This document shows, piece by piece, positions 1 through 8,714 of a stretch of 64,000 bases of DNA (its first letter is position 1; each line of letters opens with the position of its first letter). Source of the DNA: Caproicibacter sp047833665 (GTDB lineage: Bacteria; Bacillota; Clostridia; Oscillospirales; Acutalibacteraceae); assembly GCA_047833665.1 (NCBI GenBank), contig CP181261.1, positions 62,001 through 126,000 of the forward strand, in the 5' to 3' direction. The translations under genes and the position numbers were made by a program. The notes beneath the pieces are model-generated. The model searched no databases. It was given only the letters and a program-made list of their open reading frames with translations, and was not told the DNA's origin.

Positions 1-735
1 CTCGGTTCAATACTATTTTAATTCTACGATATCCATATCTTTCCTTATTGTTGTGGAATATGGTCGCAACAGCTTGATAATCATCTTTATGCTTCTTTGC
101 AAAACTGACCCGTTTGTTTTGATAGTAATAGCTGCTCTTTGCCAGTTTGAGTTTTTTTATCAATACAGGCAGTGGATACTTCTCTTTTAAGGCATCAACA
201 ATTACTGCCTTCTCCCTGTTGTTCAAGGGACTCTTGTTGACGCCGGGGTCTTTTTTTAGCACATCAATTGTTTTTTTCAGAATGTCAATTTCTAACTGCA
301 TATCTTGGATTTTTGCTTTCAGTTCATCAAGTTCCTCTGAAGATGCAGCTTTTCCTTCCGTCAGTTTCCCTCTGGCTCGCTCATTGGATGCATTCATTAA
401 TGCCGCAGCACCTTTCTGGATATATTTGCGCCGCCAGTTATATATACTTGCTGTGCTATATCCCACTTCATTTGATACTAATTGTACATCTTCTCCCAGC
501 TCAAAGCAACGGTGTAAAATCTCAAGCTTTAATTCTATAGGTGGATGGCGAGGGTGCTCCGGTGTATTATATCCACAAAAGGTGCATCGGTCTTCCGGCA
601 ACATTCGTTTTCGATTGATCCAATTGTATAGCGTTTGCCTGCGTGCCGGATATCCCAAAATCGTTATTGTTTTTGTTACCGATTTCGTTTCTTCATAAAC
701 CTCCAGGGCTTTTCGATATTGTTCCTCTGAATACA
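1..735 (-). CDS. IS3-family transposase, single fused frame, runs off the left edge
   Basis: The minus strand from ATG at 735 stays open to base 1 (245 codons, no stop). It opens with a helix-turn-helix region (MYSEEQYRKALEVYEE, then GYPARRQTLYNWINR). A second HTH (STASIYNWRRKYIQKG) and a leucine-zipper-like coiled coil (DELKAKIQDMQLEIDILKK) follow, then the OrfB start (NREKAVIVDALKEKYPLP, KSSYYYQNKR, ERYGYRRIKIVL). In most IS3 members OrfA and OrfB are separate and joined by frameshift; here the two parts read as one frame. The DDE catalytic core lies outside the window. Terminal repeat near 782-790. The first 160 bases are nearly identical to the fragment at 2107-2320. Confidence 0.88.
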
Positions 736-790
736 TCCTCTATCTCCTTCCTGAGTGTATTCAGTCCAACTTTTTGTCCGCACCCCCTAG
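1..790 (-). mobile_element. IS3-family element, copy 1, partial
   Basis: The upstream end lies at about 782-790 and reads, on the minus strand, GGGGGTGCGGACAAAAAG, followed by a ribosome site and the transposase. The same end recurs at about 2320 with one or two base changes. The distal end is beyond the window, so total length and target duplication cannot be judged. Confidence 0.75.
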
Positions 791-799
791 AGTACAATA

Positions 800-2105
800 A
801 AGTTCGCAATTTCGTAAAGGCATAGAAAAGTCATTGGGACTCCGATAAAATGAATAGTGCTGAAAACATTCAAAAAAGGAGAGATACCCAATGACTCACA
901 AAAAGAATACCACAGATTTGACAGAATTGCTACTAAAATGTATGGCGCAGCCGGATCCAATGCTGTCAATGCTGGAATGGCTGTGTACCCGTCTAATGGA
1001 AGCAGAGGTCGCCGGTATTATTGGCGCGGAAAAGAATGCACACAATCCATCCCGCCGTGATTACCGCTGCGGCTATCGGCCGCGTCGACTGGATACTCGT
1101 ATGGGGACGATGTATCTGATGGTACCAAAACTCCGAAATCAGGGCTATATCCCGTTTTTCGTAACAGAACGCAAGCGCAGTGAAGCAGCGCTGATTCAAG
1201 TGGTTCAGGAAGCGTTTGTGCAGGGTGTATCTACGCGAAAGATGGAGAAACTAGCCCGCAGTCTTGGAATTGAAAATCTTTCCCGCAGTCAAGTCAGTGA
1301 AATGACGAAAGGACTTAATGAGCAGGTGCAGTACTTCCGCAGCCGGCCTCTGACGGGTCGCTATCCTGTCATTTGGACAGATGCACTGTATGAAAAAATT
1401 CGTATGGATGGCCGGGTTATCAGCATGGCTGTGATGGTAGTTTGCGGCGTCAATGAACAGGGACATAGGGATATCCTCGCCGTAGAGCCAATGCTAGATG
1501 AATCCAAAGAAAGTTATTCTCAATTGTTTCAAAGTCTTTTAGATCGTGGACTGAAAACACCGCTTCTGGTGGTTTCAGACGCGAATAAAGGGCTGATTGC
1601 AGCCATCCGTGAGAGTTTTCCGGGAGCTTCCTGGCAACGGTGCAAAGTCCATTTTATGCGAAATATTTTGGCTCATGTACCCCAGAAGGAAAAAGAATCC
1701 TTTGCGGCTCAGTTAAAAGAAATTTGGCTGGCACCTTCCGCTAAAATAGCTAGACAACGCGCAGAGCAAATATCAGAACAGTATGGAAAACGCTTTCCAA
1801 AAGCAATTGAGCTTCTGCAAGATGGGCTGGAAGATTCTCTAGCCTTCTATGCTTTTCCGGAACTCGATGCTCGCAAAATCTCCTCAACCAATATGCTAGA
1901 ACGGCTAAACAAGGAAATTCGCCGCAGAACCAGCGTAGTCGGAATATTTCCTAATCCGGATTCCTATCTACGGCTGGTAACAACACATCTGATGGAGTAT
2001 GCGGAGGACTGGTCTATTTCCAGAGCATACTTAAACCCGAAATCCATTCTTTCACTGTTAAACGTAGCCTAATTCATTTTCCGGAGTCCCGAAATTGCGA
2101 TAGCA
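800..2105 (+). mobile_element. IS256-family insertion sequence
   Basis: The ends carry matching inverted segments. CGCAATTTCG occurs at 805-814 with its complement at 2090-2099, and GGGACTCCG at 836-844 with its complement at 2082-2090. The left end has about 20 extra bases between the two blocks, so one end may be altered. The element lies directly between the start of IS3 copy 1 and the truncated IS3 copy 2. No 8-9 bp target duplication is visible, so a deletion or recombination probably followed insertion. Confidence 0.7.
891..2072 (+). CDS. IS256-family (mutator-type) transposase
   Basis: 393 residues, close to the normal length of about 390-400 for this family. The DDE acidic residues are visible: D in WTDALYEKIRMDGR, D in LLVVSDANKGLIAA, and E in STNMLERLNKEIRRR. 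The CxxH-type motif WQRCKVHFMRNIL sits between the second D and the E, as expected. The ATG follows AAAAGGAGAGATACCCA, a good ribosome site. The frame is complete, so the enzyme may be active. Family assignment is firm; the specific IS name is not known from sequence alone. Confidence 0.95.
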   Translation: MTHKKNTTDLTELLLKCMAQPDPMLSMLEWLCTRLMEAEVAGIIGAEKNAHNPSRRDYRCGYRPRRLDTRMGTMYLMVPKLRNQGYIPFFVTERKRSEAALIQVVQEAFVQGVSTRKMEKLARSLGIENLSRSQVSEMTKGLNEQVQYFRSRPLTGRYPVIWTDALYEKIRMDGRVISMAVMVVCGVNEQGHRDILAVEPMLDESKESYSQLFQSLLDRGLKTPLLVVSDANKGLIAAIRESFPGASWQRCKVHFMRNILAHVPQKEKESFAAQLKEIWLAPSAKIARQRAEQISEQYGKRFPKAIELLQDGLEDSLAFYAFPELDARKISSTNMLERLNKEIRRRTSVVGIFPNPDSYLRLVTTHLMEYAEDWSISRAYLNPKSILSLLNVA

Positions 2106-2106
2106 A

Positions 2107-2264
2107 AAGGTGCATCGGTTTTCCGGCAACATTCGTTTTCGATTGATCCAATTGTATAGCGTTTGCCTGCGTGCCGGATATCCCAAAATCGTTATTGTTT
2201 TTGTTACCGATTTCGTTTCTTCATAAACCTCCAGGGCTTTTCGATATTGTTCCTCTGAATACAT
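2107..2264 (-). pseudogene. Truncated IS3-family transposase, first ~52 codons only
   Basis: From the ATG at 2264 this repeats the start of the transposase at 1-735 almost exactly (MYSEEQYRKALEVYEE through RCTFC). It then runs into the right end of the IS256 element at about 2106 and stops at 2058 with unrelated residues. The matching IS3 end continues to about 2320. It is a remnant of a second IS3 copy whose 3' part has been lost. Confidence 0.85.
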
Positions 2265-2341
2265 CCTCTATCTCCTTCCTGAGTGTATTCAGTCCAACTT
2301 TTTGTCCGCACACCCCTAGGCGAACTTCTCTTGATATTAAT

Positions 2342-2385
2342 AAAAACCCTTGCATACTTGGGGTGAACCAGTATGCAGGGGTTTT
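2342..2385. terminator. Stem-loop terminator downstream of eda
   Basis: A stem of about 16 pairs with minor imperfections (AAAACCCTTGCATACT against AGTATGCAGGGGTTTT) encloses a short loop. It has A-rich and T-rich flanks, so it can act in both directions. It lies past the end of the minus-strand aldolase operon. Confidence 0.75.
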
Positions 2386-2451
2386 CACTTGCAGACAACA
2401 TATGCACCTGATTTAAACTTTTCGTAACTTTAACACATACAACTTATCGCT

Positions 2452-3420
2452 TTATCTTTCGTGCTGCAAAAGGTGAAGTGCAAAACCTCCAAAATCAGCA
2501 TTTAGATAAATTGCCTTGACTCTGGAATTTTCATCTCGATTCATTGTTTCCTCACAAAACTGAACTCCGGAGGCTTTTAAAAACGTATACGCTCGTTCTG
2601 CGTCGCGAGTACCAACTGCAATGTGACCATTCTTTCCATAGAAAGGCGACTTCATCAACTCGAACAAATCACCTGAAAAATAGCTTTTGTCATACTCTGT
2701 TACTTTTTGAAACAACGTCGCCGCAATCATATCGCCAACTTCTTTAGCCTCTTTGGAAGAACAACAGTTAATTCCCACATGTGCAATGTGAAAATCCAAA
2801 TATTCCAAAATAGTTTCTCTAACGCTTTGTTCAATTTTATCAAAACGGCGGTTTTTTATATCGTCATAGCTGAGCATGAAATCACCGCCGACTGCGGCAA
2901 CCTTTGGAAAGGACAAATATTCATTCATTTCTTTCCGGGTCAAGTCCCCCGTTGCAACAAATTTCACTTGGGGATACGGTCCGGAAAGCAACTGCATGGT
3001 TTTTAAACCACCCATTTGAATGGCGGGGAAAAATTTAAGCACGTTGATTCCAAGAGATAGCGCACGCCGAACCTCAGACGGCGTAACGCAGCCCGGCACC
3101 ACGGGAATCTGTTCTTTTTGACAGTATCGAACAACTTCCTCGTTAAAATCAGGAGATACGATAAATTTCGCACCTGATTCTTTTGCCTTTTCTGCTTGTT
3201 CCACCGTCAGAACTGTTCCGGCACCGACACAAAACTCAGGCATCTGCTGTGATATCTGCCTGATACAAGCGGAAGCCGCTTCCGTACGAAACATAATTTC
3301 CAGCAGAGGAAGACCCCCGCGCTGAATCGCTTGTGCAATTAAAGCCGCATCTTCTTCTCTTTCAATATTCAGAATCGGGAGAATTCCATAGCTTTCAATC
3401 AGCTTTAAAGCCTGGTTCAT
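2452..3420 (-). CDS. eda: KDPG/KHG aldolase fused to a VOC (glyoxalase-fold) domain
   Basis: Residues 1 to about 206 form a class I 2-keto-3-deoxy-6-phosphogluconate aldolase. The Schiff-base lysine is in NVLKFFPA and the active-site Glu in LLEIMFRTEAA; it would yield pyruvate plus glyceraldehyde 3-phosphate. Residues 208-318 form a second domain (HIAHVGINCC, then YGKNGHIAVGTRDAERAYTFL) typical of the vicinal oxygen chelate superfamily. The usual aldolase is about 210 residues, so this is a true fusion. It is the last gene after lacI and the PfkB kinase, 32 bp downstream of the latter, giving a kinase-then-aldolase order as in ketodeoxygluconate catabolism. The role of the VOC domain is unknown. 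Confidence 0.88.
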   Translation of the reverse strand: MNQALKLIESYGILPILNIEREEDAALIAQAIQRGGLPLLEIMFRTEAASACIRQISQQMPEFCVGAGTVLTVEQAEKAKESGAKFIVSPDFNEEVVRYCQKEQIPVVPGCVTPSEVRRALSLGINVLKFFPAIQMGGLKTMQLLSGPYPQVKFVATGDLTRKEMNEYLSFPKVAAVGGDFMLSYDDIKNRRFDKIEQSVRETILEYLDFHIAHVGINCCSSKEAKEVGDMIAATLFQKVTEYDKSYFSGDLFELMKSPFYGKNGHIAVGTRDAERAYTFLKASGVQFCEETMNRDENSRVKAIYLNADFGGFALHLLQHER

Positions 3421-3452
3421 AAAGACACATACTCCTTTTCACATGTTATAAC

Positions 3453-4364
3453 TCAGCAGTCCGGTGTTTGATGGCCCTTTAGAAAAGCGGCAACTTCATC
3501 CATAGTTGGAATGGACACGGACGCTCCCCGACGGCTAACCGCTAAAGAGGATGCAGCCGAGGCAATTCGAAGCGCTTTGGACACATCTCCGTTTCGACAA
3601 ATTTCCGCAAGATAAAAGCCAGTGAATGTATCTCCCGCGGCTGTGGTATCTACCACTGGAACATCAAATATTCCGTAACGAAATGTTTGATATTTATCTG
3701 CATACACAGCGCCCTGTTTTCCCAGAGTTAAAACCAACTTCATCCCGGGATATTTTTCAAGCAGTGCGGTAATCATCTTCTGCGGATTCTTCTGCCCGCT
3801 AATTTGCTGACCTTCAATTTCATTTAAAATCAGAGTATCCACTGTTTCAAGCGGACAATCAAAAAGCTGCTTATTAACCGGAGAGGGATTAAAATAAATT
3901 TTCATTCCCCGCATAGAAGCTTGCTCCATTAAAAATGGCAATTGAGAGATTTCATTTTGAATCAGCAAAATATCCTGATCCCCAAACCTTGCAAGAACGG
4001 TTTGAATATATTCACGAGTGATCTCTTGATTGGCGCCACCGTACAGAACAATGCAATTCTGTCCTTTTTTGTCCACCTGTATTAATGCTCTGCCGGTAAA
4101 CTCATGATCCGTATCCAGCAGAGATCCGTTGACTCCGCACTGATCCAACGTTTGCTGAAACAGATCCAGATCCTTTTCTGCCAGCGCACCAGCAAAGCAG
4201 ACATGTGCCCCCGCCTTTGCAGTGGCCACTGCCTGATTAAATCCTTTCCCACCGGTAGAAAGGCTCATCTGATTGGACGAGATGGTTTGCCCAGGCAAGA
4301 CAATGGAATCCACCTGAAACACATAATCAAGATTTAATGATCCAAAAACAAGAATTCTCATCAT
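3453..4364 (-). CDS. PfkB/ribokinase-family sugar or keto-acid kinase
   Basis: 303 residues with both PfkB signatures. The N-terminal one is STGGKGFNQAVATAKAG (about 36-52) and the C-terminal one DTTAAGDTFTGFYLAE, with the catalytic Asp in AAGD. Its ATG overlaps the lacI stop as ATGA, so the two are translationally coupled, and eda follows. Together with the KDPG aldolase, phosphorylation of 2-keto-3-deoxygluconate or a related sugar acid is the likely role. The sequence is equally compatible with ribokinase-like sugar kinases, and the substrate cannot be fixed from motifs. Confidence 0.82.
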   Translation of the reverse strand: MMRILVFGSLNLDYVFQVDSIVLPGQTISSNQMSLSTGGKGFNQAVATAKAGAHVCFAGALAEKDLDLFQQTLDQCGVNGSLLDTDHEFTGRALIQVDKKGQNCIVLYGGANQEITREYIQTVLARFGDQDILLIQNEISQLPFLMEQASMRGMKIYFNPSPVNKQLFDCPLETVDTLILNEIEGQQISGQKNPQKMITALLEKYPGMKLVLTLGKQGAVYADKYQTFRYGIFDVPVVDTTAAGDTFTGFYLAEICRNGDVSKALRIASAASSLAVSRRGASVSIPTMDEVAAFLKGHQTPDC

Positions 4365-5407
4365 TTCACTTCATTCCATTTGCAACTGTCCGATTCTTTT
4401 TTCATACATGGCCCGGTGGATTTCCGAACCACAAGTTCCACATCCACCAAAATTTTCAGCACAGTACGATCTCCTTGGAAGATTTTATCCAGAAGGCGGG
4501 ATACAGCCATTTTCCCCATCGTTTTTTTATGTATTTTGAGCGTTGTCAGCAGCGGCTCAGATATGCTTGCCAGCATCAAATCATCCATCCCTACAATGGA
4601 CAAGTCATTCGGAATCCTTATGCCAGCCTTGCGAAACGCACGCATGGCACCGATTGCCAAAATATCGTTATCCGCAAAAAATGCTGTGGGAAAATCCTTG
4701 TTTTCCTGCGCATATTGAAACAATGTCTGAACAGAAGACTGCAAATCAGGCTGAACAGAATACGTATCTGTTGAACGCACAGGAAGATTTAGTTCCTGCA
4801 TAGCACGCTGAAATCCCAATTCACGGGCATAAAAATTATCCGTCACATATTTACTTCGAATATGACCAATACGAGTATGTCCCAGGGATTTCAAATGAGA
4901 AACCGCCAAATAAACCGCATGTTCATTATCCATGACAACCGAATCAAAATCTTGATTCCTCATTTCGTTGTCTACCACAACAACCGGAGCATTTAATTTT
5001 TTTAAGATATGAGCATCAGACTGTTGAAATTCTGTGCCAAGAAAAATGATACCATCATCCTTCTCTGCATTAATCTGTTCAATCATCCGTTCTAAATTAT
5101 TGGCATTGGTATTGGTGATTGTTAGATTGATTCCCGCCGAACGAGCCGCATCTTCAATGCCGTCAATCACGCAGGATATAAAGTCTCCATTATGTTCCAC
5201 CAACAATCCATGCTCTTGATATTTTATGAAACGGATATTTTTCTTTCCTGAATGAGAAGCGGTCCGCTTGTGCTCATACCCATATTTGTCCAGCAACGCC
5301 TGAACTTTTTTCCTTGTTTGCACACTAACACCGTTTTTTCCATTTAACACAAGTGAAACGGTAGCAGGAGAAACGCCCGCCCGCTGAGCAATTTCTCGTA
5401 TTGTCAT
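4361..5407 (-). CDS. LacI-family transcriptional regulator
   Basis: 348 residues. An N-terminal LacI helix-turn-helix spans about residues 2-47 (TIREIAQRAGVSPATVSLVL, then hinge-proximal KKVQALLDKYGYE). It is followed by a periplasmic-binding-protein-type effector domain (GMDDLMLASISEPLLTTLKI near the C terminus). ATG follows AGGAG. First gene of lacI-kinase-eda, with its own promoter at 5446-5474. It lies between the kinase/aldolase genes and the Tct/lyase/DhaKL genes and is the only regulator in the island, so it probably controls all of it. Confidence 0.92.
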   Translation of the reverse strand: MTIREIAQRAGVSPATVSLVLNGKNGVSVQTRKKVQALLDKYGYEHKRTASHSGKKNIRFIKYQEHGLLVEHNGDFISCVIDGIEDAARSAGINLTITNTNANNLERMIEQINAEKDDGIIFLGTEFQQSDAHILKKLNAPVVVVDNEMRNQDFDSVVMDNEHAVYLAVSHLKSLGHTRIGHIRSKYVTDNFYARELGFQRAMQELNLPVRSTDTYSVQPDLQSSVQTLFQYAQENKDFPTAFFADNDILAIGAMRAFRKAGIRIPNDLSIVGMDDLMLASISEPLLTTLKIHKKTMGKMAVSRLLDKIFQGDRTVLKILVDVELVVRKSTGPCMKKESDSCKWNEVK

Positions 5408-5445
5408 AGTGAGAAACTCCTTTAGTTTTCGATTGATTCATTTTC

Positions 5446-5474
5446 ATTATAAATCAAGGTAAGAAATATTTCCA
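5446..5474 (-). promoter_or_regulatory. Sigma-A-type promoter of lacI
   Basis: On the minus strand TGGAAA (complement of 5469-5474), a 17-base spacer and TATAAT (complement of 5446-5451). The -10 is perfect and the -35 weak. Confidence 0.55.
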
Positions 5475-5529
5475 TACTCGACGGAGCTCCCACAAACTTT
5501 TTCGCAAGGTTATGCTCCCAAATCTTATT

Positions 5530-7038
5530 TTAAGCAGCCGCTTTCCTGCGCTTTACCATCGTTTTGATAATCGGGTACAGAAATACAGCAGCAATCAGCA
5601 AAATAAGTGCCAAGGTGACAGGTCTTGTTACAAAAATAGCATAGCTTCCGTTGGACATAACCAAAGCTCTTCTTAGGTTGGATTCCAACATTCCTCCAAG
5701 CAGCAATCCGAGGATAAACGGTCCCACGGGATATCCCCCGCGTTTGAATACAAAACCAAGAAGACCGGCTATAAACATAATGATGACATCGAAGAAACTG
5801 TTATTTAAGGCAAAAGAACCTACAATGCACAGAACGCAAACTGCAACCCAAACGGTTTGCGGCGATACATTCAAAAGTTTTGCAGAGGCTTTTGCCGTTA
5901 AAAGGCCAAATATCATAAGGAAGACATTCGCCAAGATCATCAATAACATGATGTTGATAACAAACGGTTTGTTTTCCGTAAACATTTTCGGCCCCGGCTG
6001 CATACCGTACATGGTAAGGGATCCAATTAAAATCGCACTAACGGAGTCCCCAGGAATACCAAGTGTCAGCATTGTTGTAAGCGCACCGCCGATGACGCCG
6101 TTGTTTGCAGCACAGCTGACAGCAAGCCCTTCCATGGAACCTTTTCCATATTCTTCCGGGTGCTTGGAGATTTTTCTGGCTTGCCCCCAACAAATGATGG
6201 ATGCAATATCTCCCCCTGCTGCCGGAATTGCCCCGACCACGGTTGCAACCAAAGAAGAAAACAGGGTTGGAACTGCAAGTTGTTTGGCTTCTGCTTTTGT
6301 GGGCATTACACGGCCGAGTTTTAAGTTGGCAGCTTTCTCGCGTGCTTCTTTGTCCTGCTGGGACTGCTTATATGCAAAAATTTGAGACAGAACTTCGCCG
6401 ATTCCAAACATCCCGATCATAACAGGCAAAAACGAAACACCTGCCAGTAAATCGGTTGAACCAAGCGTATACCGTTTGATAGACAGAATCGGATCCAAAC
6501 CGACTGTGGAAAGCAGCATGCCCAAAAATCCCACGGTAACTCCCTTTAGTATGGACGTTCCGGAAACCGTAATCATCATGGAAATACCAAAACAGGCCAG
6601 CGCAAAATATTCAGAAGGCCCAAAACCCACGGCAAATTTTGCCAATGGGAACGAAAAGAAAATCAGTGCAATTGTACTGATAATACCTGCAATAGATGAA
6701 TAAATGACATTAATGCCAAGCGCTAACCCCCCTTTGCCCTGCTTGTACAAGGCATAGCCATCAAACGTACTAGCAATAGAAGCCGGGGTTCCCGGGGTAT
6801 TGATTAGAATGGCTGAAATACCACCCGCAAAAATAGCAGAATTCCACAATCCTACCAGCATAGCAAACCCCTGGTCTGCAGGCATCCAAAAAGTAATCGG
6901 CGTAAGAATTGCAATTCCCATTGTCGCTGAAAGTCCGGGAAGTGCACCTATAACAGATCCGGAAATGACGCCGATCAGCAGCGACAGCAGCACCATCGGC
7001 TGCATTAATTGTAAAGCACCTTGAACCCATTCCGTCAT
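5530..7038 (-). CDS. tctA: TctA-family large permease of a tripartite tricarboxylate transporter
   Basis: About 502 residues, the usual TctA size, with roughly a dozen hydrophobic segments. The conserved TctA core is visible: SGSVIGALPGLSATMGIA near the N terminus, then LINTPGTPASIASTFDGYAL. It forms the channel that imports a carboxylated substrate handed over by TctC, driven by an ion gradient. The ATG at 7038 (MTEWVQ) is preferred to the GTG at 7047 because GAGGTG sits six bases ahead of it. It is the last gene of lyase-tctC-tctB-tctA. Confidence 0.93.
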   Translation of the reverse strand: MTEWVQGALQLMQPMVLLSLLIGVISGSVIGALPGLSATMGIAILTPITFWMPADQGFAMLVGLWNSAIFAGGISAILINTPGTPASIASTFDGYALYKQGKGGLALGINVIYSSIAGIISTIALIFFSFPLAKFAVGFGPSEYFALACFGISMMITVSGTSILKGVTVGFLGMLLSTVGLDPILSIKRYTLGSTDLLAGVSFLPVMIGMFGIGEVLSQIFAYKQSQQDKEAREKAANLKLGRVMPTKAEAKQLAVPTLFSSLVATVVGAIPAAGGDIASIICWGQARKISKHPEEYGKGSMEGLAVSCAANNGVIGGALTTMLTLGIPGDSVSAILIGSLTMYGMQPGPKMFTENKPFVINIMLLMILANVFLMIFGLLTAKASAKLLNVSPQTVWVAVCVLCIVGSFALNNSFFDVIIMFIAGLLGFVFKRGGYPVGPFILGLLLGGMLESNLRRALVMSNGSYAIFVTRPVTLALILLIAAVFLYPIIKTMVKRRKAAA

Positions 7039-7058
7039 AACAAGCACCTCTTAAATTC

Positions 7059-7508
7059 TTAAATGGCAAACTGAACTTTCAAGCCAATATTAAAAATACA
7101 ATAAATCAACGTCACGAAAACAATAGAAAATATAATGTTAAATTTCCAGTTTCTTTTATAAACCCAATTCATAAACAAACAAAATACCAACGCAGCAACG
7201 ACAAAATGTACAAACTTCCACAAAACAAAGAACACAACAATAGAACTAACGGTTAAAATAAGCGGTTTTACGTTTGCTTTTTGCTCCTCATCCATTTTAA
7301 AGTAAACCAGTTTGCCATTATCTTTTAATCCTTTCACAAAAAGCGCTGCTCCAAACAGAATAACTGCAACAGCCACGATGACCGGGAAAAAACCTGCTCC
7401 TGGTACACCGCTTACTGTGGATGTTAATCCTAAACCCATACCGGGAATTAGAAACATCACTCCCACAGCACAAAATAGTAGGCCTGGAATGGTATCTCCT
7501 TTATGCAT
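7059..7508 (-). CDS. tctB: TctB-family small permease subunit
   Basis: 149 residues, four predicted membrane helices (for example PGLLFCAVGVMFLIPGMGL and PLILTVSSIVVFFVLW) and a glycine-rich SGVPGAGFFPVIVA motif typical of TctB. The ATG follows GGAGGTG. Its position between tctC and tctA is the family's usual order. TctB members are poorly conserved, so the call rests on topology plus context. Confidence 0.88.
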   Translation of the reverse strand: MHKGDTIPGLLFCAVGVMFLIPGMGLGLTSTVSGVPGAGFFPVIVAVAVILFGAALFVKGLKDNGKLVYFKMDEEQKANVKPLILTVSSIVVFFVLWKFVHFVVAALVFCLFMNWVYKRNWKFNIIFSIVFVTLIYCIFNIGLKVQFAI

Positions 7509-7544
7509 TGGAACACCTCCATTTTCACTGCTTGAGAAACTTTT

Positions 7545-7573
7545 GTGTCGGGCGAAAGTCTTTCGCCCGACAC
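7545..7573 (-). ncRNA. Intercistronic stem-loop between tctC and tctB
   Basis: A perfect 13-pair stem (GTGTCGGGCGAAA with TTTCGCCCGACAC) and a 3-base loop. It lies in the 75-base gap after the binding-protein gene. Such hairpins often stabilise the upstream mRNA or attenuate read-through, so the binding protein outnumbers the permease. Confidence 0.6.
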
Positions 7574-7583
7574 AGTACCTTTC

Positions 7584-8603
7584 TTACTCCTCAACAATTC
7601 CCAACTGCGGGATCAATTCAGAGAAATAGTCCAGTTCCTGTTTTGCTTCTTCGTCCATTTCAGAACCGCTTAAATATGCAAAGTTATATCCCTTTGTAGA
7701 CAAAAGTTGTTTCATCTCATCGGAATTGATTGCTTGTTCGGAGGCGGTTTCCAAAATATCTATGATTTCCTGTGGGGTATCCTTTGGAACTGCGAAACCT
7801 CCCCATCCCTGAACACTGACATCGATACCAAGTTCTTGGGCTGTAGGAATATCCGGATAAATGCTTGAGCGCTCATCACCGATAACAGCAAGAATCTTCA
7901 GTTCGCCAGAGTCAACACTTGACTGCACTTCTGACGGGCTAACTGCTGTTGCATCAATATTCCTTCCTAAAAGCGCTGCAACAGCCGGTGCTGCACCGTC
8001 AAACGGGACATGTGTAAATTGGCATCCGGTTTTTTGTTCAAGGCTGGCCGCAGCAATATGCCAAATAGAACCTGTTCCGGAATTACCCACCTTTATTTCT
8101 CCCGGATTTTCCTTGGCATACTCTATAAATTCTTCTAATGTGTTCCATTTTGAATCACTGCGAACCGTGATAGCCGCAGGGATTGTCATCGCTCGGCCGA
8201 TAAATTTAAAATCATCCGTTGAAAGATCGGTAAATCCCAGCGCCTTCAGCATGGTGGACTCAACGGGCATATAAGCAATGGTGTAACCGTCCGGATTGCT
8301 GTTTCTTACATACTCCAAGCCAACTGAACCGGACGCCCCCGTTTTATTGGTGACGATAACCGGTTTACCAATAACAGATTGAAGCTGAGAGGCGTAAATA
8401 CGTGCCACGGTATCCGAAGCTCCGCCGGCAGAATACGGTACAATCACATTAATCTGCTTGGTGGGAAAATCAATTGTTGCCGATTCTTCCGGCTGTGAAT
8501 CTGCAGCACTCGATTCTGAGCCAGATCCGTTGCAGCCTGTCAACAATGCTGCAGACAGTGCCAGTGCCAAACCTACGCTAAGTAGTTTTTTCAAATTTTT
8601 CAT
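7584..8603 (-). CDS. tctC: TctC-family extracellular solute-binding lipoprotein
   Basis: 339 residues. It has a type II signal peptide with lipobox LLTGC (Cys about residue 24) and a serine-rich linker. The TctC fold follows, with the conserved INVIVPYSAGGASDTVAR strand and KTGASGSVGLEYV. It is lipid-anchored outside the membrane and delivers a carboxylate, probably a sugar or hydroxy acid, to TctAB. The ATG follows AGGAGGAGACAAG. It is flanked by the aldolase-type lyase gene, which suggests that the imported acid is the lyase substrate or its precursor. Confidence 0.93.
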   Translation of the reverse strand: MKNLKKLLSVGLALALSAALLTGCNGSGSESSAADSQPEESATIDFPTKQINVIVPYSAGGASDTVARIYASQLQSVIGKPVIVTNKTGASGSVGLEYVRNSNPDGYTIAYMPVESTMLKALGFTDLSTDDFKFIGRAMTIPAAITVRSDSKWNTLEEFIEYAKENPGEIKVGNSGTGSIWHIAAASLEQKTGCQFTHVPFDGAAPAVAALLGRNIDATAVSPSEVQSSVDSGELKILAVIGDERSSIYPDIPTAQELGIDVSVQGWGGFAVPKDTPQEIIDILETASEQAINSDEMKQLLSTKGYNFAYLSGSEMDEEAKQELDYFSELIPQLGIVEE

Positions 8604-8714
8604 CTTGTCTCCTCCTAATTTTATAATGACAGCATTCTCTTTTGAATGCTGGTCAAAACATTGGAAGTACCGCTAACACTTAGCCAGCGCATGTGACTGA
8701 TTGAAACCTTAACC

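Noticed and set aside
147..698. 183-residue plus-strand frame
   Set aside because: It is antisense to the IS3-family transposase, whose motifs are on the minus strand.
5651..6385. 244-residue plus-strand frame
   Set aside because: It is antisense to tctA, with no ribosome site and no family pattern.
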